A stretch of 64,000 nucleotides of DNA from Gabonibacter massiliensis (GCA_001487125.1 LN913013.1:868001-932000); one strand, 5' to 3'. Positions 34,182 through 45,372 are shown, counted from the first letter of the stretch. The notes: generated by a model not told the origin, from the sequence alone. Numbers and translations are program-made.

Positions 34182-36479
34182 CTATCGTCCTCTTCTGCGT
34201 AACCAGATAAAGACAGAGGCCAATACCAGTAATCCGGGAAAAATCCACCTCCAGGCAATATCCCAAACGGACATCGCCTTTTCTCCAATATACATCTTAT
34301 CGTCAGGGGCAGACGGACGGCGCACGTCGATCGGCACTTCATTGTCGGACATCCAGAAAAAGCCCCCCATGACAATCGTAAAATTATTGGATTCAATACC
34401 CTTTCGTTGCATGTTCAATTCTCCGTTACTGATACAATCGGCATCCCCGATGATTATAATCTTCTGTTCTTTTGTTCCGACCTTCCGGGACAAAGCCAAG
34501 GTTGTCACATATTGCTGTTGTATCTCTCCGGCCTTTGCGTTCATCACCGGAACTTCATCCACGAAATCAGTCGTCTCCACTTCGTTCCAAGTCAAAGAAT
34601 CACTAACGAACAAGGGCGTAAACGTGTAACCGGCATTCGAGTCATACGTTAACCCGGAAACACCCGGCATGGTAACCGTTTCTTCGTTTCGAAGCATTCC
34701 GTTAAACCAATAAACCAAATCGGCAGCCTCCCGCGTAGGTTTTACAACGACTATAGTGGGTGAAAAATTTTCAGTCATTCTCACGAGAGTCCCGGGAATC
34801 TGTTTTACACCGAATTCAGCCAATAAAGAATTCATTGCATCCGCACGATTCGGTTCTGTCGTGATTAATAAATTACCTCCTCGAACGATGTATCGATCCA
34901 GATTCGCTTTCTCCGAATCTGTCATCGCACTCTTCATTTCGGCAATCACCATGATTCGAATATCAGCCGGAACCTCCTGACTCAAATTCACATCTACCAC
35001 ATCAAATCCCTGATTGATCAATGCATAACGAAATTTGCGGTCCAAGGCAAAACCATTGTAATCCCGGTCGCCGACCCGCCGGTTATCCCGTTCGCCGTGT
35101 CCCGTCAAAAAGCCCACTTTCGGAAGCTCCATCGCGAGACGTTTGAATGCTGCCGTAATCTCCGTCTCTCCCGGAAAATGCTGCATATCGTTATAGACTC
35201 TCAGAAAAGTCTTTTCACCACTTTCTCGCTCCAATAAACGCACAAACACCTTTCCTTCCGCGGAAAGATTGACCTGCTCGCGTATCTGTTCAGGAGTCAG
35301 GAATAGGGAAGAATCGAGTTTATAAGCCCGGAAAAGTTCGCTGGCAATTTCATCTATATTTTTACCCGGATAATACTTTGCCCAATTCTCACCGGGAATC
35401 GTATCATAATAATAGACGTATTTCATTTCAATTTCCGGTTTAAAGCGAACATACTTTTTAAAACGTTCCTGATCACTTTTCACATTTTCCGGAAGCCCGT
35501 TCCACAAGTCGTCACCATCCAAAAGATTGACATAAGTCGTTATAGTCAATCCCCCTTTCATTCGAGCAATTACATCTTGACTGTTTTCTGTCAGTGTATT
35601 GGTTTTGGTCGCAGTAGCATCATAATAAGTCATCAGCATGGGACGCGAGGAGAGGTATCCGAGAAAACAGGCCAAGAAAAGAACTCCGACATATTTTCCC
35701 AATGTCACCATCCAAAGACTTTTCTGCCGACACGCTTTCAAACGAATCACGGACAATGTCAGAAATAATGCACTCACGATGATAAAATAAAGTAGATCTT
35801 CACTGCAAATCAACCCCTGTACAAATTCGTCTGCACGTCCGGACATACCCAACCAAAAAGTAACCTCCCGCACCAACTCCACACCTTGCCACACGCCCCT
35901 CACATAGTTAAAGAAAGCCAGCATGGTCAACGTCAATATAGCTGCAACAACCTGATAGGAAGTCAGACTGGACATAAAAAGTCCCACGGCAGCATATGCG
36001 CAAATCAACAAATAAAGCCCCAGCAGTGCAGCCCCAATAGCCGGAAAATCAAAATCCTTTATCGTGAAAGCACCAAACACGGCAAAAAGAAACAAAACAC
36101 CGATCAACACCAAGCCGTAGATCATCATTGACAAATACTTCCCTAAAATGATTTGTAAGTTTGTCACGGGAGAGGAGTAGAGCAATGTGATCGATCCGCT
36201 ACCCAATTCCCGGCTCATCAATCCCATTGTCAATAACGGGATATAGAGATACAAATAACCTTGCATTTCAGGCAACACGCCTCCCCAGGGATTTGCAAAT
36301 ACCGAAAAAGTCACGAACCCGATACCGAATCCGGCAGTTTGATATTCGACAAAATTACTCATGTTTGCAGCAAATAGCATGGCCGCCTGAAACGCAAAAA
36401 GTACCAAGATCAACCAGGCGATGGGAGAATAAAATAGTGTTTGTAACTCTGTTCTCGCGATTTTATATATCATTTTCAT
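34182..36479 (-). CDS. GldF/GldG-type fusion: ABC-2 permease with ABC_transp_aux domain
   Basis: The 765-residue product starts with an ABC-2 membrane domain of six to seven helices (about 1-285; RELGSGSITLLYSSPVTNLQ is the conserved loop). After a further helix (near 270-290) comes a periplasmic GldG-like auxiliary domain (TENSQDVIARMKGGLTITTY, VGFLTGHGERDNRRVGDRDY, GGNLLITTEPNRA) and a last helix with RRRGR at the end. In gliding Bacteroidetes GldF and GldG are separate; fused forms are common in non-gliding relatives. It forms an ABC exporter with the ATPase encoded 24 bases upstream. Confidence 0.85.
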   Translation of the reverse strand: MKMIYKIARTELQTLFYSPIAWLILVLFAFQAAMLFAANMSNFVEYQTAGFGIGFVTFSVFANPWGGVLPEMQGYLYLYIPLLTMGLMSRELGSGSITLLYSSPVTNLQIILGKYLSMMIYGLVLIGVLFLFAVFGAFTIKDFDFPAIGAALLGLYLLICAYAAVGLFMSSLTSYQVVAAILTLTMLAFFNYVRGVWQGVELVREVTFWLGMSGRADEFVQGLICSEDLLYFIIVSALFLTLSVIRLKACRQKSLWMVTLGKYVGVLFLACFLGYLSSRPMLMTYYDATATKTNTLTENSQDVIARMKGGLTITTYVNLLDGDDLWNGLPENVKSDQERFKKYVRFKPEIEMKYVYYYDTIPGENWAKYYPGKNIDEIASELFRAYKLDSSLFLTPEQIREQVNLSAEGKVFVRLLERESGEKTFLRVYNDMQHFPGETEITAAFKRLAMELPKVGFLTGHGERDNRRVGDRDYNGFALDRKFRYALINQGFDVVDVNLSQEVPADIRIMVIAEMKSAMTDSEKANLDRYIVRGGNLLITTEPNRADAMNSLLAEFGVKQIPGTLVRMTENFSPTIVVVKPTREAADLVYWFNGMLRNEETVTMPGVSGLTYDSNAGYTFTPLFVSDSLTWNEVETTDFVDEVPVMNAKAGEIQQQYVTTLALSRKVGTKEQKIIIIGDADCISNGELNMQRKGIESNNFTIVMGGFFWMSDNEVPIDVRRPSAPDDKMYIGEKAMSVWDIAWRWIFPGLLVLASVFIWLRRRGR

Positions 36480-36502
36480 AATCTTTCTCTTTTAATATAA
36501 AC

Positions 36503-37423
36503 CTATTTTTTAGACAACTCCGCAAATATTGCATCGAGCGAACTCTTCTCCAGATAGATCTCGTTCAAGCGCCAACCACGGGTCATACTTATTTCAACCA
36601 CTTTTTCCATGGCCTCCTGTGCATCGCTGAAATGGAGACGATATCTCGTTCCGCCCAACTCGTCGACCTTCAATACTCCCGGAATAGCCTGTAAATCGTC
36701 GACCGCAGGCATTGCAATCAGCGAAACAAGCACGGAACTGGGCATGATGTAATTATCAAATTCATCCACAGTTCCGGAAAATACCAGACTTCCTTGTTCG
36801 ATCATCCGGATATAGTCACACGTCGCCTGAACTTCCGGCAGAATGTGCGTAGACAAAATAACGGTACGATCCTCCGCAATTTCCTTCACCAGATGACGGA
36901 TTTCAACGATCTGATTCGGGTCCAAACCATTCGTCGGTTCATCCAATACCACAAAATCAGGATTGTGCACGATAGCCTGAGCGATCCCTACCCGTTGTTG
37001 GTATCCACCGGACAAATTTCGGATCAGTCGTTTCCGGAAATGAGAAATTCCACAGCGTCCCATCACCTCTGCCACGGCTTTTTTTACCTCTTTACCCGGG
37101 ATATAACGCAAATTAGCACAATGTACCAGGTATTCCTCCACCGTTAAATCCGGATGCAAGGGTGGTTTTTGCGGCAAAAAACCGATATGGCGTTTTGCCT
37201 CCACGGGATGTTCCCGCATGTCGATCCCTTTAATAATCACACTTCCCTCCGTTTGCTTCTGAACACCACACATGATGTTCATGGTAGTCGATTTACCGGC
37301 TCCGTTCGAACCCAATAAACCATAAATACCATTTCTGGCGATTTCGAAGTTTATATCCCGAATCGCCCACTGTACGCTGTAGCGATGGGATAAATTTTCT
37401 ACTTTTACAATTGTTTCTTCCAT
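36503..37423 (-). CDS. ABC transporter ATP-binding protein (GldA-like)
   Basis: The 306-residue ATPase has Walker A GSNGAGKST, Q-loop FLPQKPPLHPDLTVEEYL, signature LSGGYQQRVG, Walker B FVVLDEPTNGLDP and the switch histidine in ILSTHILPE. A C-terminal regulatory extension (about 225-306) is typical of the GldA/ABC-2 drug or gliding class. It pairs with the fused permease next to it. It is also the only ATPase near the three ABC-2-like array proteins, so it may energise them as well (inference). Confidence 0.9.
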   Translation of the reverse strand: MEETIVKVENLSHRYSVQWAIRDINFEIARNGIYGLLGSNGAGKSTTMNIMCGVQKQTEGSVIIKGIDMREHPVEAKRHIGFLPQKPPLHPDLTVEEYLVHCANLRYIPGKEVKKAVAEVMGRCGISHFRKRLIRNLSGGYQQRVGIAQAIVHNPDFVVLDEPTNGLDPNQIVEIRHLVKEIAEDRTVILSTHILPEVQATCDYIRMIEQGSLVFSGTVDEFDNYIMPSSVLVSLIAMPAVDDLQAIPGVLKVDELGGTRYRLHFSDAQEAMEKVVEISMTRGWRLNEIYLEKSSLDAIFAELSKK

Positions 37424-37525
37424 CTTTTTTAATTATTTACATACAATAAAAACATAGTCTTAGCAGGAGGGAGACTCAAAAGCATCTCCCCCGTGGCTTT
37501 ACAGCTAAAAACATTTCAATTTTAT

Positions 37526-38443
37526 TTATTCGTAAACAGCATCACCAATTAACTGAAGATCAATGCCGTAACTCTCTTTAAAATAATTCCGCATCAACTC
37601 GTATTTTCGCTTTACAAGAGGCCAGGTCAAATCTTCTTCCCACTCTTCCGACGTGCGTAGTAGCATTCCATACAAATATGAATATATATCACTAGCCAAA
37701 TCGAACTCCCGTAATTCCTCTCCCCAACTTCCCTGCATATCCGTACTCCATTCGTATCCGGTTCTATCCGCTATAAAACCCCGCTCACGGGTAAAATCAT
37801 CTGACTCCGGATCCTCGTCGGCATTCGAAGAATAATCACTTAACTCGTAAAATTCATCGGGTAATTTCATGATTCCGCTAAATATACAGAAGTTAAATAA
37901 CTCACATTGAAAACTTTTTCTAAATTCCTCCTTTTCCTCCTTCGGCATCTCTTTTAATTCCTCCGAACAACAACTAAACACGAACTGATTCTTTTCGAGT
38001 CGAAAATATCGTACCTCCCACTCCTCCTCGTACCCAGGAAACTTGCTTTCCAGTTTCGCCACAAACATCACCCGGTAGGGAATCAGTTTTTTCAACAACT
38101 GTTCCGGGTAAAAACGAAACCATACATCATTTAAAAAATCCAATATATCTCCCATGTAATTGGGATCCGCAGATGTATATCTATAAACAAAGTCAGGATC
38201 ACCGTATTCGTTCAGACTTGTATTGATTAATTTCCAATCGAAATCCCGTCTCGAAAATTCATACAGGAAATAACTTCCATATGTATTGTACAACTCCACG
38301 ATCCGGTTGTCTGCAGCCGACTTTCCTTGCGGCAAGGTGTAGTCACTCGTTAAAGGTTCTATCTCCGCGAGTTTCTGATCTTTGGCACACGCACTCAAAA
38401 ACAACATGCTTGCCAGAATCCATTTTATAATTATAATATTCAT
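37526..38443 (-). CDS. SusCD-associated lipoprotein of unknown function
   Basis: The 305-residue protein has a signal peptide and lipobox (SMLFLSAC, cysteine near residue 19). It is acidic, rich in aromatic residues, and contains DNRIVELYNTYGSYFLYEFS, FLNDVWFRFYPEQLLKKLIP and a closing RKYELMRNYFKESYGIDLQ. These blocks resemble lipoproteins that accompany SusCD pairs and are sometimes grouped with putative zinc metallopeptidases, but I find no HExxH here, so a peptidase call is not supported. It lies 33 bases downstream of susD in the operon and is probably an outer-membrane accessory protein. Confidence 0.6.
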   Translation of the reverse strand: MNIIIIKWILASMLFLSACAKDQKLAEIEPLTSDYTLPQGKSAADNRIVELYNTYGSYFLYEFSRRDFDWKLINTSLNEYGDPDFVYRYTSADPNYMGDILDFLNDVWFRFYPEQLLKKLIPYRVMFVAKLESKFPGYEEEWEVRYFRLEKNQFVFSCCSEELKEMPKEEKEEFRKSFQCELFNFCIFSGIMKLPDEFYELSDYSSNADEDPESDDFTRERGFIADRTGYEWSTDMQGSWGEELREFDLASDIYSYLYGMLLRTSEEWEEDLTWPLVKRKYELMRNYFKESYGIDLQLIGDAVYE

Positions 38444-38476
38444 ATAGTTAAATTTTATCGGTTTCTCTCTTATTCG

Positions 38477-39892
38477 TCAAAGCCCTTGTCGAATCGGCTC
38501 CTGCCGAGAAAGATTTTGTTCCAACAATCGATTTTGCAAAATAGCCTCATTCGGTATCGGAAGGGTATAAAGAGGATCTTTTTCTTTTAGCGTATACACT
38601 TTCCACGGGTCGGTTTTCTTTGCCCGGAAACGATGTGAAATGGACGGCATTCCGTAACGTCTCAAATCGAACCAGCGTTGTTCCTCGAAGCACAACTCTT
38701 TCCGACGTTCCAAGCGAATCTCTTCCAATAAGGTTGTCGCATCGGTAATTTCGACATCAGTATATCCAACGATTCGGTTTCTACGCAGTTTGTTCAAATC
38801 CGCCAATGCAGCAACACGTCCGTCTTTCTCGTGCGCATAAGCCTCCGCCCGGTTCAGATAAGCTTCGGATATTCTCAGCACATTATCGGGCATATCCAAC
38901 CCCTCTTTATGGTTTTGCTTTTTTATCACCGTACTTCCCGTATACATACTCTTTCCGAAATACAAATCCCGGCGACGATCATCCGTCTGAAATTTAGACA
39001 GAAGTTCCCTGGAGGGAACCATCGCATTCATTCCGACCGATCTATCATTCGCACCATAAATCCACTCCACCTCCGAAAGTTTATAATCCGTGAAGTAAAA
39101 TGTTTCCGCAGAGAGTTGCGTGTAATTCGTTAAACTTCCACCACTTTTAATTGCCCGATCTGCCGCCGCAATCGCATCCTGCCAACGTTCCATAAACAAA
39201 TACACCCGGGACAACAGAATATTTACCGATGGATAGTTAATCCGAAAATCACCCCTCGTTTTCGGATGTTTTTCCAACAAAGCGGAAGCCTCCTCCAAGT
39301 CTTCCACGATCCGGTTGTACACCTGTTCCACGGTTGAGCGTCGAATCCCGTTTTCTTCGATTCCCGCCGTTAGTTTCAGAGGCACACCTAAAGCCGACTT
39401 ATCGGCATTATAAGGTTGTCCATACAAATTCACCAGTTGAAAATAAAAATAAGCCCGTACGGCAAGTGCCTCTGCTTTCACGCGCTCCCGATCGACTTGA
39501 TTTCCGATAGCGTTATCAATCCCGTCGAGCACGGCATTGCATCCCATGATACGCCGATAGGAAGCGATATAACTTTCATTCATTTTGGCCACCCGATCCC
39601 ACATATCCGGCTGCCAGGTGAAACAACCGAAATTGGCCGTAAGTATAAAATGATCTTTATCTTTTAACTCTAACTCATCGATTTCCAAATCATCGTCAAA
39701 CACAAAAAGCGAAGCATAAAGATAGCCGTACGGCTCAGGATAGCCCGCCCCCAATAGTAGCTCGCTATAGTCTTTCACCGTATGCACGATTACCTCGTCT
39801 TGCGATTCTTCATTTAAAAAATCGGAACATCCCCAGGCAAAGACAAGACTCAAAACAGATATTATTATTTGAAACTTTTTCATCATCCTCAA
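38477..39892 (-). CDS. SusD/RagB-family outer-membrane lipoprotein, locus 1
   Basis: The 471-residue protein has a lipobox (FAWGCSDFLNEES), the SusD-like TPR region (ALAVRAYFYFQLVNLYGQPY, the hallmark of the family) and the closing EEIRLERRKELCFEEQRWFDLRRYG. It sits in the outer-membrane surface complex with the SusC channel and captures the substrate. It follows susC by 12 bases. The ligand cannot be read; the ABC, thioredoxin and peptidase-like neighbours point to peptide or metal-related rather than glycan use, but no glycoside hydrolase or peptidase is present to settle it. Confidence 0.9.
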   Translation of the reverse strand: MRMMKKFQIIISVLSLVFAWGCSDFLNEESQDEVIVHTVKDYSELLLGAGYPEPYGYLYASLFVFDDDLEIDELELKDKDHFILTANFGCFTWQPDMWDRVAKMNESYIASYRRIMGCNAVLDGIDNAIGNQVDRERVKAEALAVRAYFYFQLVNLYGQPYNADKSALGVPLKLTAGIEENGIRRSTVEQVYNRIVEDLEEASALLEKHPKTRGDFRINYPSVNILLSRVYLFMERWQDAIAAADRAIKSGGSLTNYTQLSAETFYFTDYKLSEVEWIYGANDRSVGMNAMVPSRELLSKFQTDDRRRDLYFGKSMYTGSTVIKKQNHKEGLDMPDNVLRISEAYLNRAEAYAHEKDGRVAALADLNKLRRNRIVGYTDVEITDATTLLEEIRLERRKELCFEEQRWFDLRRYGMPSISHRFRAKKTDPWKVYTLKEKDPLYTLPIPNEAILQNRLLEQNLSRQEPIRQGL

Positions 39893-39904
39893 ATTATTTA
39901 CGGG

Positions 39905-42900
39905 TTAAAATGCTACTTGTAACGAGAGAGATGTGACTCTCCGGGCAGGCCAGTTCCCCGTTTCAGGATCTATTCCTTCCCATTTTTTATCCCTTACCCA
40001 CATAAAAGGGTTCTGCATCGAAGCTATCAGAGACAAACGACCGATGTATAACTTCCGCAATATTTCGGGATTAAATTCGTATCCCAAAGAGATGGAAGTA
40101 CACCGTATCATATCGGTTTTAGCCACCCGGATATCCGATTCGTTATACATTTTATAAGGACTCCTTATCGGGGTCGACCAAACCGTCTGCTCTTGTGGCA
40201 AACTCATTTTTTTGGCTCTCCCGACACCCGGAATGGAAGGATAGATCGTTTGATCGCCCGGCTTCCTCCACCTTCTCTGTAATTTTCGAGATACATTTTG
40301 TTCCGGAGTAGGCACTCCGTTATTGTATTCGGTTCGATACAATTCCGGCAATCGACCGCTTCCCCCCCATTGCATGGCAAAAAAGGCAGAAAGATTCCAA
40401 TTTCTATACTTAAACATCGTGTTCAATCCGCCCGAAAAATCCGGGGTGAATTTCCCGCTCTTCACGAGGTATTCCACAGGGGAACTCACCTGTGTCTGAT
40501 CCAACTTATTGAATAAGGGAGTACCATCCTTCTGGTCCAATTCTTTAAATTGAAAAGAATAAAAAGTAGAGAAGGGCTCTCCCTCGACCACGGCCGAACC
40601 CGAGAGAAAGTCCTCCAAGGTATTAATCCGGTCGTTTCTACGGACGTTGTTTTTTGTTGCTCCCGAATTTACCGATAAATGCCAGGAAAATTGATCTGTT
40701 CTCACGGGTATCACTTCTACCGTAAAATCGAATCCGGTATTCTTCATTTTCGAACCGGAAACAACGGAATGGGCCATTCCGTTCTCATGGGGAATATCCC
40801 GCGACGATAAGACATCGCTATCCTTTTCATAATAGTTAAAACCGAAATTCAAACGTCCGTCTAAAAAAGAGGCATCGATTCCCAAATTATAGCTTTTTGT
40901 CTTTTCCCAGCCTAAATTAGGATAAGGCAGAGATTTTATTTTCAAAATATAAGAACTATAGGAAGCATCGATCCCCCCATCCCGAGCAATCAAATAGGGA
41001 GAGACGCTTTCTACCGCGTTGCCCTGATAACCATACGACAACGTGATGTCCAACAAATTAAACCAGAGCGAACCCTTTAAAAACGACTCGTTTCCCACGC
41101 TCCACTTGACTCCGGCAGACCAGGTCGGGGCAAAACGCCTGTTCTTATCCTGTCCGAAACGATTGGATGCATCTACCCGGGCACTCACGTTTACAACATA
41201 GCGATCATCATAGGAATAAACACCTTGGGCATAAACACTCAGCAAGTTATTTTTCCGGTTTAAAACCGTAGTCTTTCCGTAGGCATATTCCGAATTTTCC
41301 ATATCCATTCCATAATAGATCATAAAAGGAATATTGACAAACGTTTCTCCCCGGTCTTTCAAATAACCATATTTTAAATTCGTCCCTCCGGTAGTTTTGG
41401 TCGAATTCGTTTCCACTCCTGTAGCAAAAACCACAAAATGTTTATCCCGTAATAATTTAGAGTAGTTCAAACTATTTCTTACCGTAACTGATTCCACCGT
41501 TGTCGTTCCGGTTTCCAACACTCCACCATAGGGAATCCGGGCGGAACGCTCCTCTTGACTATTAGGCAGAGCTGTCCCGTATTCGTACCCCCTATATTGT
41601 GTTATATAGAACGAACGTTCCGTGGCGTACTGCTTTACATCCGAAGAAGAAGAGTTGTAAGAAAAAACACCTTGATATTGTAAGCCCGGAAAAAGTTCCC
41701 AACTCACATCCAATGTCGTTCCCCAATTTCTTGATTCCGTTCGGGCACCGGTATTGGACAATTCGTTCAATATATTATAATTGTAATTATTTTTATCATT
41801 TACCGCAAAACTACCCGCACCCCACTTGTCATGATAATACAGGGTTCCGTCTTCATTGTAAGCGGGAATGACCCGAGTCGTTTCATAAGCATAAGTGAAA
41901 GGATCCACCCCGTAAGCAAAACTTTCGACCTTTCTCATGCTCCCATTCAAAGACCAATTCATCACAAAATTTTTTCCGATATGTATCTCCGTACTCGATA
42001 TCATACCGATATTCGACAAATCATTTCCCTTAGCCTCACCCATCTGTTGATCTACATTGAAAGACGTACGGTTCATGATTTTTTCAGACCCACCGCTTAT
42101 GCTTAAAGCATGCTTGTGACTAAATGAATTGCGGAACAACAATTTAAACCAGTCCGTATTCTGGCGAGCCATTTTCCGGTATTCCCGATCCATCTCTTCG
42201 AAAGTAATCTCCTTATCGAGCATTCTTTCAATCAAACCGGCATATCCGATCGGCAAATAAGGGTCGGATAACTCACCCTTTCCTCATACATCTCTTTGGA
42301 GAATTGCATCATTTCCTGGGAATTCATCCGATCGTACAAGGCATACTTGGGACATTGTCCGATAGAAAAATCTCCATTATAAAATACACTCACCTTTCCG
42401 ACCTGTGCTTTTTTGGTCGTGATCACGATCACCCCATTTGCAGCTTGCGAACCGTAAATCGCCGTGGCTGATGCATCTTTTAACACCGTGATGGTTTCAA
42501 TATCGTGCGGATTCAGCCAAGAGATGGCATTTCCGGCCATTTTACTGATATCATCGGCATCCATCGAAAACTTCGTATTATCACTCGCATCAAAAGGTTG
42601 CGGATTTCGTTGGATCACGCCATCGACCACCCACACGGGTTCCTGGCTTCCCAATAAGGTAGAAGTCCCCCGCACCCTAATTTTGGGAGAAGCTCCCACC
42701 ATTCCGGTACGCGTTTGTACCAACATTCCCGGCACAACACCTTGTAACATCTGATCGATCGTACTGGCACCCGGAATAATAATATCCTTTGCTTTTATCG
42801 TTGTTGCCGCCCCGGTGTAATTTCGCTTCGCTACATTTCCATATCCCGTCACCACTATATCCTCCAATGCCTCGGTCTCCTCTTTCATTTTAACCCGATA

Positions 42901-43497
42901 ATCGGTTTTGTTCCGATCTAATCGTACGTATTGTGTCTGCATACCGACGAAACGAAGGATCAATGTATCCACCCCCTCGACAACCTCCAATGAAAAACGA
43001 CCGTTCGAATCCGTAGCCGTACCTATCGTGGTTCCTTTTAACAAAACAGTCACCCCGGGAAGCGGAACATTTTTTTGATCGACCACCTGCCCTTTAACAA
43101 TAAAACCCTTGACTTTTCGCTCATCTTCGGGATTCAAAGAAGCACGTTTGATCACCACAATTCCATTTTTCAAGTCATAGGTAAGCCCCTCTTTTACCAA
43201 AACCCGTTTTAACACGGATTCCCAATACTCTCCTTTTACCTTGATCGATACGGGCTTCGTCTCTTTTAGCAAAAGGGCATTATACAAGAAATTCAGACCC
43301 GTCTTTTGCCGCATTACTTCCACGAACTCCTCCATCTTCACCTCTTTCAAATCCAGAGAAATCGTATCTGCAAACATATTCACCGCTATTAGTTTCGGAA
43401 TACTTCCGGACAAACACATAAGAATCAGACAGCATACACGCAACAGATGCGTTTGATTTTTTGTCCGATCCCACTTGATTAATCGCTTTTTTCCCAT
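39905..43497 (-). pseudogene. SusC/RagA TonB-dependent transporter with one frameshift, locus 1
   Basis: The N-terminal frame (43497-42232) encodes a signal peptide, an STN domain (about 45-110; LDLKEVKMEEFVEVMRQKTG), a carboxypeptidase-regulatory-like domain (GQVVDQKNVPLPGVTVLLKG) and the plug (VVTGYGNVAKRNYTGA, VVDGVI). It runs to VSYPTLICRS; the family frame LPIGYAGLIERM resumes in the other ORF (42256-39905), which holds the barrel to the terminal aromatic VAF. One missing base in the TTAT/AAATAA area near 42254-42262 explains both. The STN domain fits signalling to the FecR/ECF pair upstream. As read, the gene is split; functional state is uncertain. Confidence 0.85.
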
Positions 43498-43571
43498 AAT
43501 TTTGTAAAATATCAGTTAGTAAATAAGGCGGCAGACCTCCAACCTGAGAAATTGTAGTTTGTCGCCTTGTT

Positions 43572-44723
43572 TTATTTAAACAAGATCACTTGTTTTCCCT
43601 CGATTTCATATCGTATATCTCCCGTACGCGTTAAGGCATCCAGGAACTGCTCGATGGAATCATATCGTTTCAGATTACCCGTGAAAGGAATATCACGTAA
43701 AGATTGCTCCCGAAAGGAGACCGAAATATCATACCAACGCTCCAGTGTATTCATAATCTCGCCCAAAGACTTCTCTTTGAACACATACAAACCATCTTTC
43801 CATCCCACGTATTCTTCGGGGTTTACAGTCCTTTTTCGCATTCCTCCCGATTTATCCGCAATCACCTGTTCACCCGGAACGATAACAAGGGGATGACCTT
43901 CCTCGGTCGTAAAACTTACTTTTCCCCTTACCAACGTCGTAAAACATTCAGACCCGGTAGTATAAGCTTCGACGCCAAATGCAGTTCCCAACACATTCAC
44001 CTCTCCGAAGGAGGTTTTCACTACGAATGGCAATTCATCCTTCACTACATCAAAATAAGCTTCTCCTTCCAAATAAACCTCCCGGGACTCTCCCACGAAA
44101 CTCACGGGATAACGTAACTTCGTCCCGGCATTCAACCAGACTTTCGTTCCATCGGCCAAAACCAAAAAACTCTCTCCTCCCATTGGAACGTTCAGTTCAT
44201 TGAATATCAACTTCGATCCCTTCTCTCCTTTATGGTAACACAATGTACCGTCTTTATAGGATATCTCCGTACCGTCCTTTTCTTGTAAAGAGATCTCTTT
44301 CGTCATCACGGGGATCACACGACCGTCGGCCAATGTCAACTGTGCTTTTTTCCCTCCGGCGGAGATCATAGCTATTTTTTTCGGCAGCGCCGACGGTCTC
44401 GTCTCATCTCTTACAAGCCAAAAAGAGATTGTTAAAACCAAAAGCATAACCGCAGCTACACTACCCCATCGTAACACGAACCGTTTCTGTTCATTTTTCC
44501 GCCCTACCCTTAGACAAAATTTTCGATAACCTTCCTTACTCGAATAATTTTTATAGGCATCGAACTGCTCTTTTAAAAAAGAACTCGTTTTTAGCTGATC
44601 GTATATTTCATGCAAGGAAGCGTTTTCCAATAGCTTCTCCAATTTTTGTTGTTCCTCCTCGGTCGTCTCTCCAAGCAACCCTTTCCGGAACAAAGAAGCA
44701 TCCTCATGTATATCTCGTTTCAT
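43572..44723 (-). CDS. FecR-family anti-sigma factor
   Basis: The 383-residue protein has a cytosolic N-terminal part, one helix (about 87-105; VAAVMLLVLTISFWLV), a periplasmic FecR domain (GGESFLVLADGTKVWLNAGT, EVYLEGEAYFDVVK, VNVLGTAFGVEAY) and a C-terminal DUF4974 domain (SLGEIMNTLERWYDISVSF). It senses the STN domain of SusC and controls the sigma factor. It lies 60 bases after the sigma gene and 74 bases before susC, the standard order of such transenvelope signalling units. Confidence 0.93.
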   Translation of the reverse strand: MKRDIHEDASLFRKGLLGETTEEEQQKLEKLLENASLHEIYDQLKTSSFLKEQFDAYKNYSSKEGYRKFCLRVGRKNEQKRFVLRWGSVAAVMLLVLTISFWLVRDETRPSALPKKIAMISAGGKKAQLTLADGRVIPVMTKEISLQEKDGTEISYKDGTLCYHKGEKGSKLIFNELNVPMGGESFLVLADGTKVWLNAGTKLRYPVSFVGESREVYLEGEAYFDVVKDELPFVVKTSFGEVNVLGTAFGVEAYTTGSECFTTLVRGKVSFTTEEGHPLVIVPGEQVIADKSGGMRKRTVNPEEYVGWKDGLYVFKEKSLGEIMNTLERWYDISVSFREQSLRDIPFTGNLKRYDSIEQFLDALTRTGDIRYEIEGKQVILFK

Positions 44724-44783
44724 ATCATCTTTATTCGGTTTTTATACTTATTATAAGATGACACGAAGTCCATTTTTTTTGAT

Positions 44784-45332
44784 TTAAATTAAGAAAAGAT
44801 AGATCGAATCTTGCAGTTTTGAACGTAAATACTTAATGCCACGTCCTTTATGGGTTTTAACCGTATTAATACTAATTCCCAATTTTTCGGCTATTTCCTC
44901 CCAGGAATATCCTTCAATACTTAATAGTATTACCCGTTTTTGTTCCGATGGCAAAGATTCGATATGCACATATAATTGCCGGGTAACCTCTTCACTCACA
45001 GTTAAAGCATAAACATCATCAGCCGTAAACTCTTTTCCGGCACCGATTGAATCCAAAATAGTATCATGAATTTGATTATTTCTGACAAAGATCAATGCAT
45101 TATTATAACATGCCCGGTACAGATAGTTGGTCAGTTCACGCACGGAAATAAAAACTCTATTTGATTTCCAGACAGCAATGAACACCTCTTGTACTAAATC
45201 TTCACTACTCTCCGGTCTTTTCAAAATCCGACTAACATATGTACATAATGCCGCATAATAGTAATCGTAAAGACTCGCCCAAGCCTTTTCGTCTTTATCG
45301 TTTACACCAGATAAAACTAAATCTTCGTTCAT
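44784..45332 (-). CDS. ECF-type RNA polymerase sigma factor
   Basis: The 182-residue protein has region 2 (YAALCTYVSRILKRPESSED, LVQEVFIAVWKSNRVF) and region 4 (PSEQKRVILLSIEGYSWEEI, AEKLGISINTVKTHKGRGIK). This is the Bacteroidetes FecI-like class that pairs with FecR. It probably drives susC and the genes downstream. A -7 box match lies 41 bases upstream of its start. Confidence 0.93.
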   Translation of the reverse strand: MNEDLVLSGVNDKDEKAWASLYDYYYAALCTYVSRILKRPESSEDLVQEVFIAVWKSNRVFISVRELTNYLYRACYNNALIFVRNNQIHDTILDSIGAGKEFTADDVYALTVSEEVTRQLYVHIESLPSEQKRVILLSIEGYSWEEIAEKLGISINTVKTHKGRGIKYLRSKLQDSIYLFLI

Positions 45333-45372
45333 TATCCCGGCAAATTATGACATGCATACTATTAATAAAATA

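Noticed and set aside
37526-38443. Zinc metallopeptidase in SusCD locus 1
   Set aside because: The context and some blocks suggest it, but no HExxH or other zinc motif is present.
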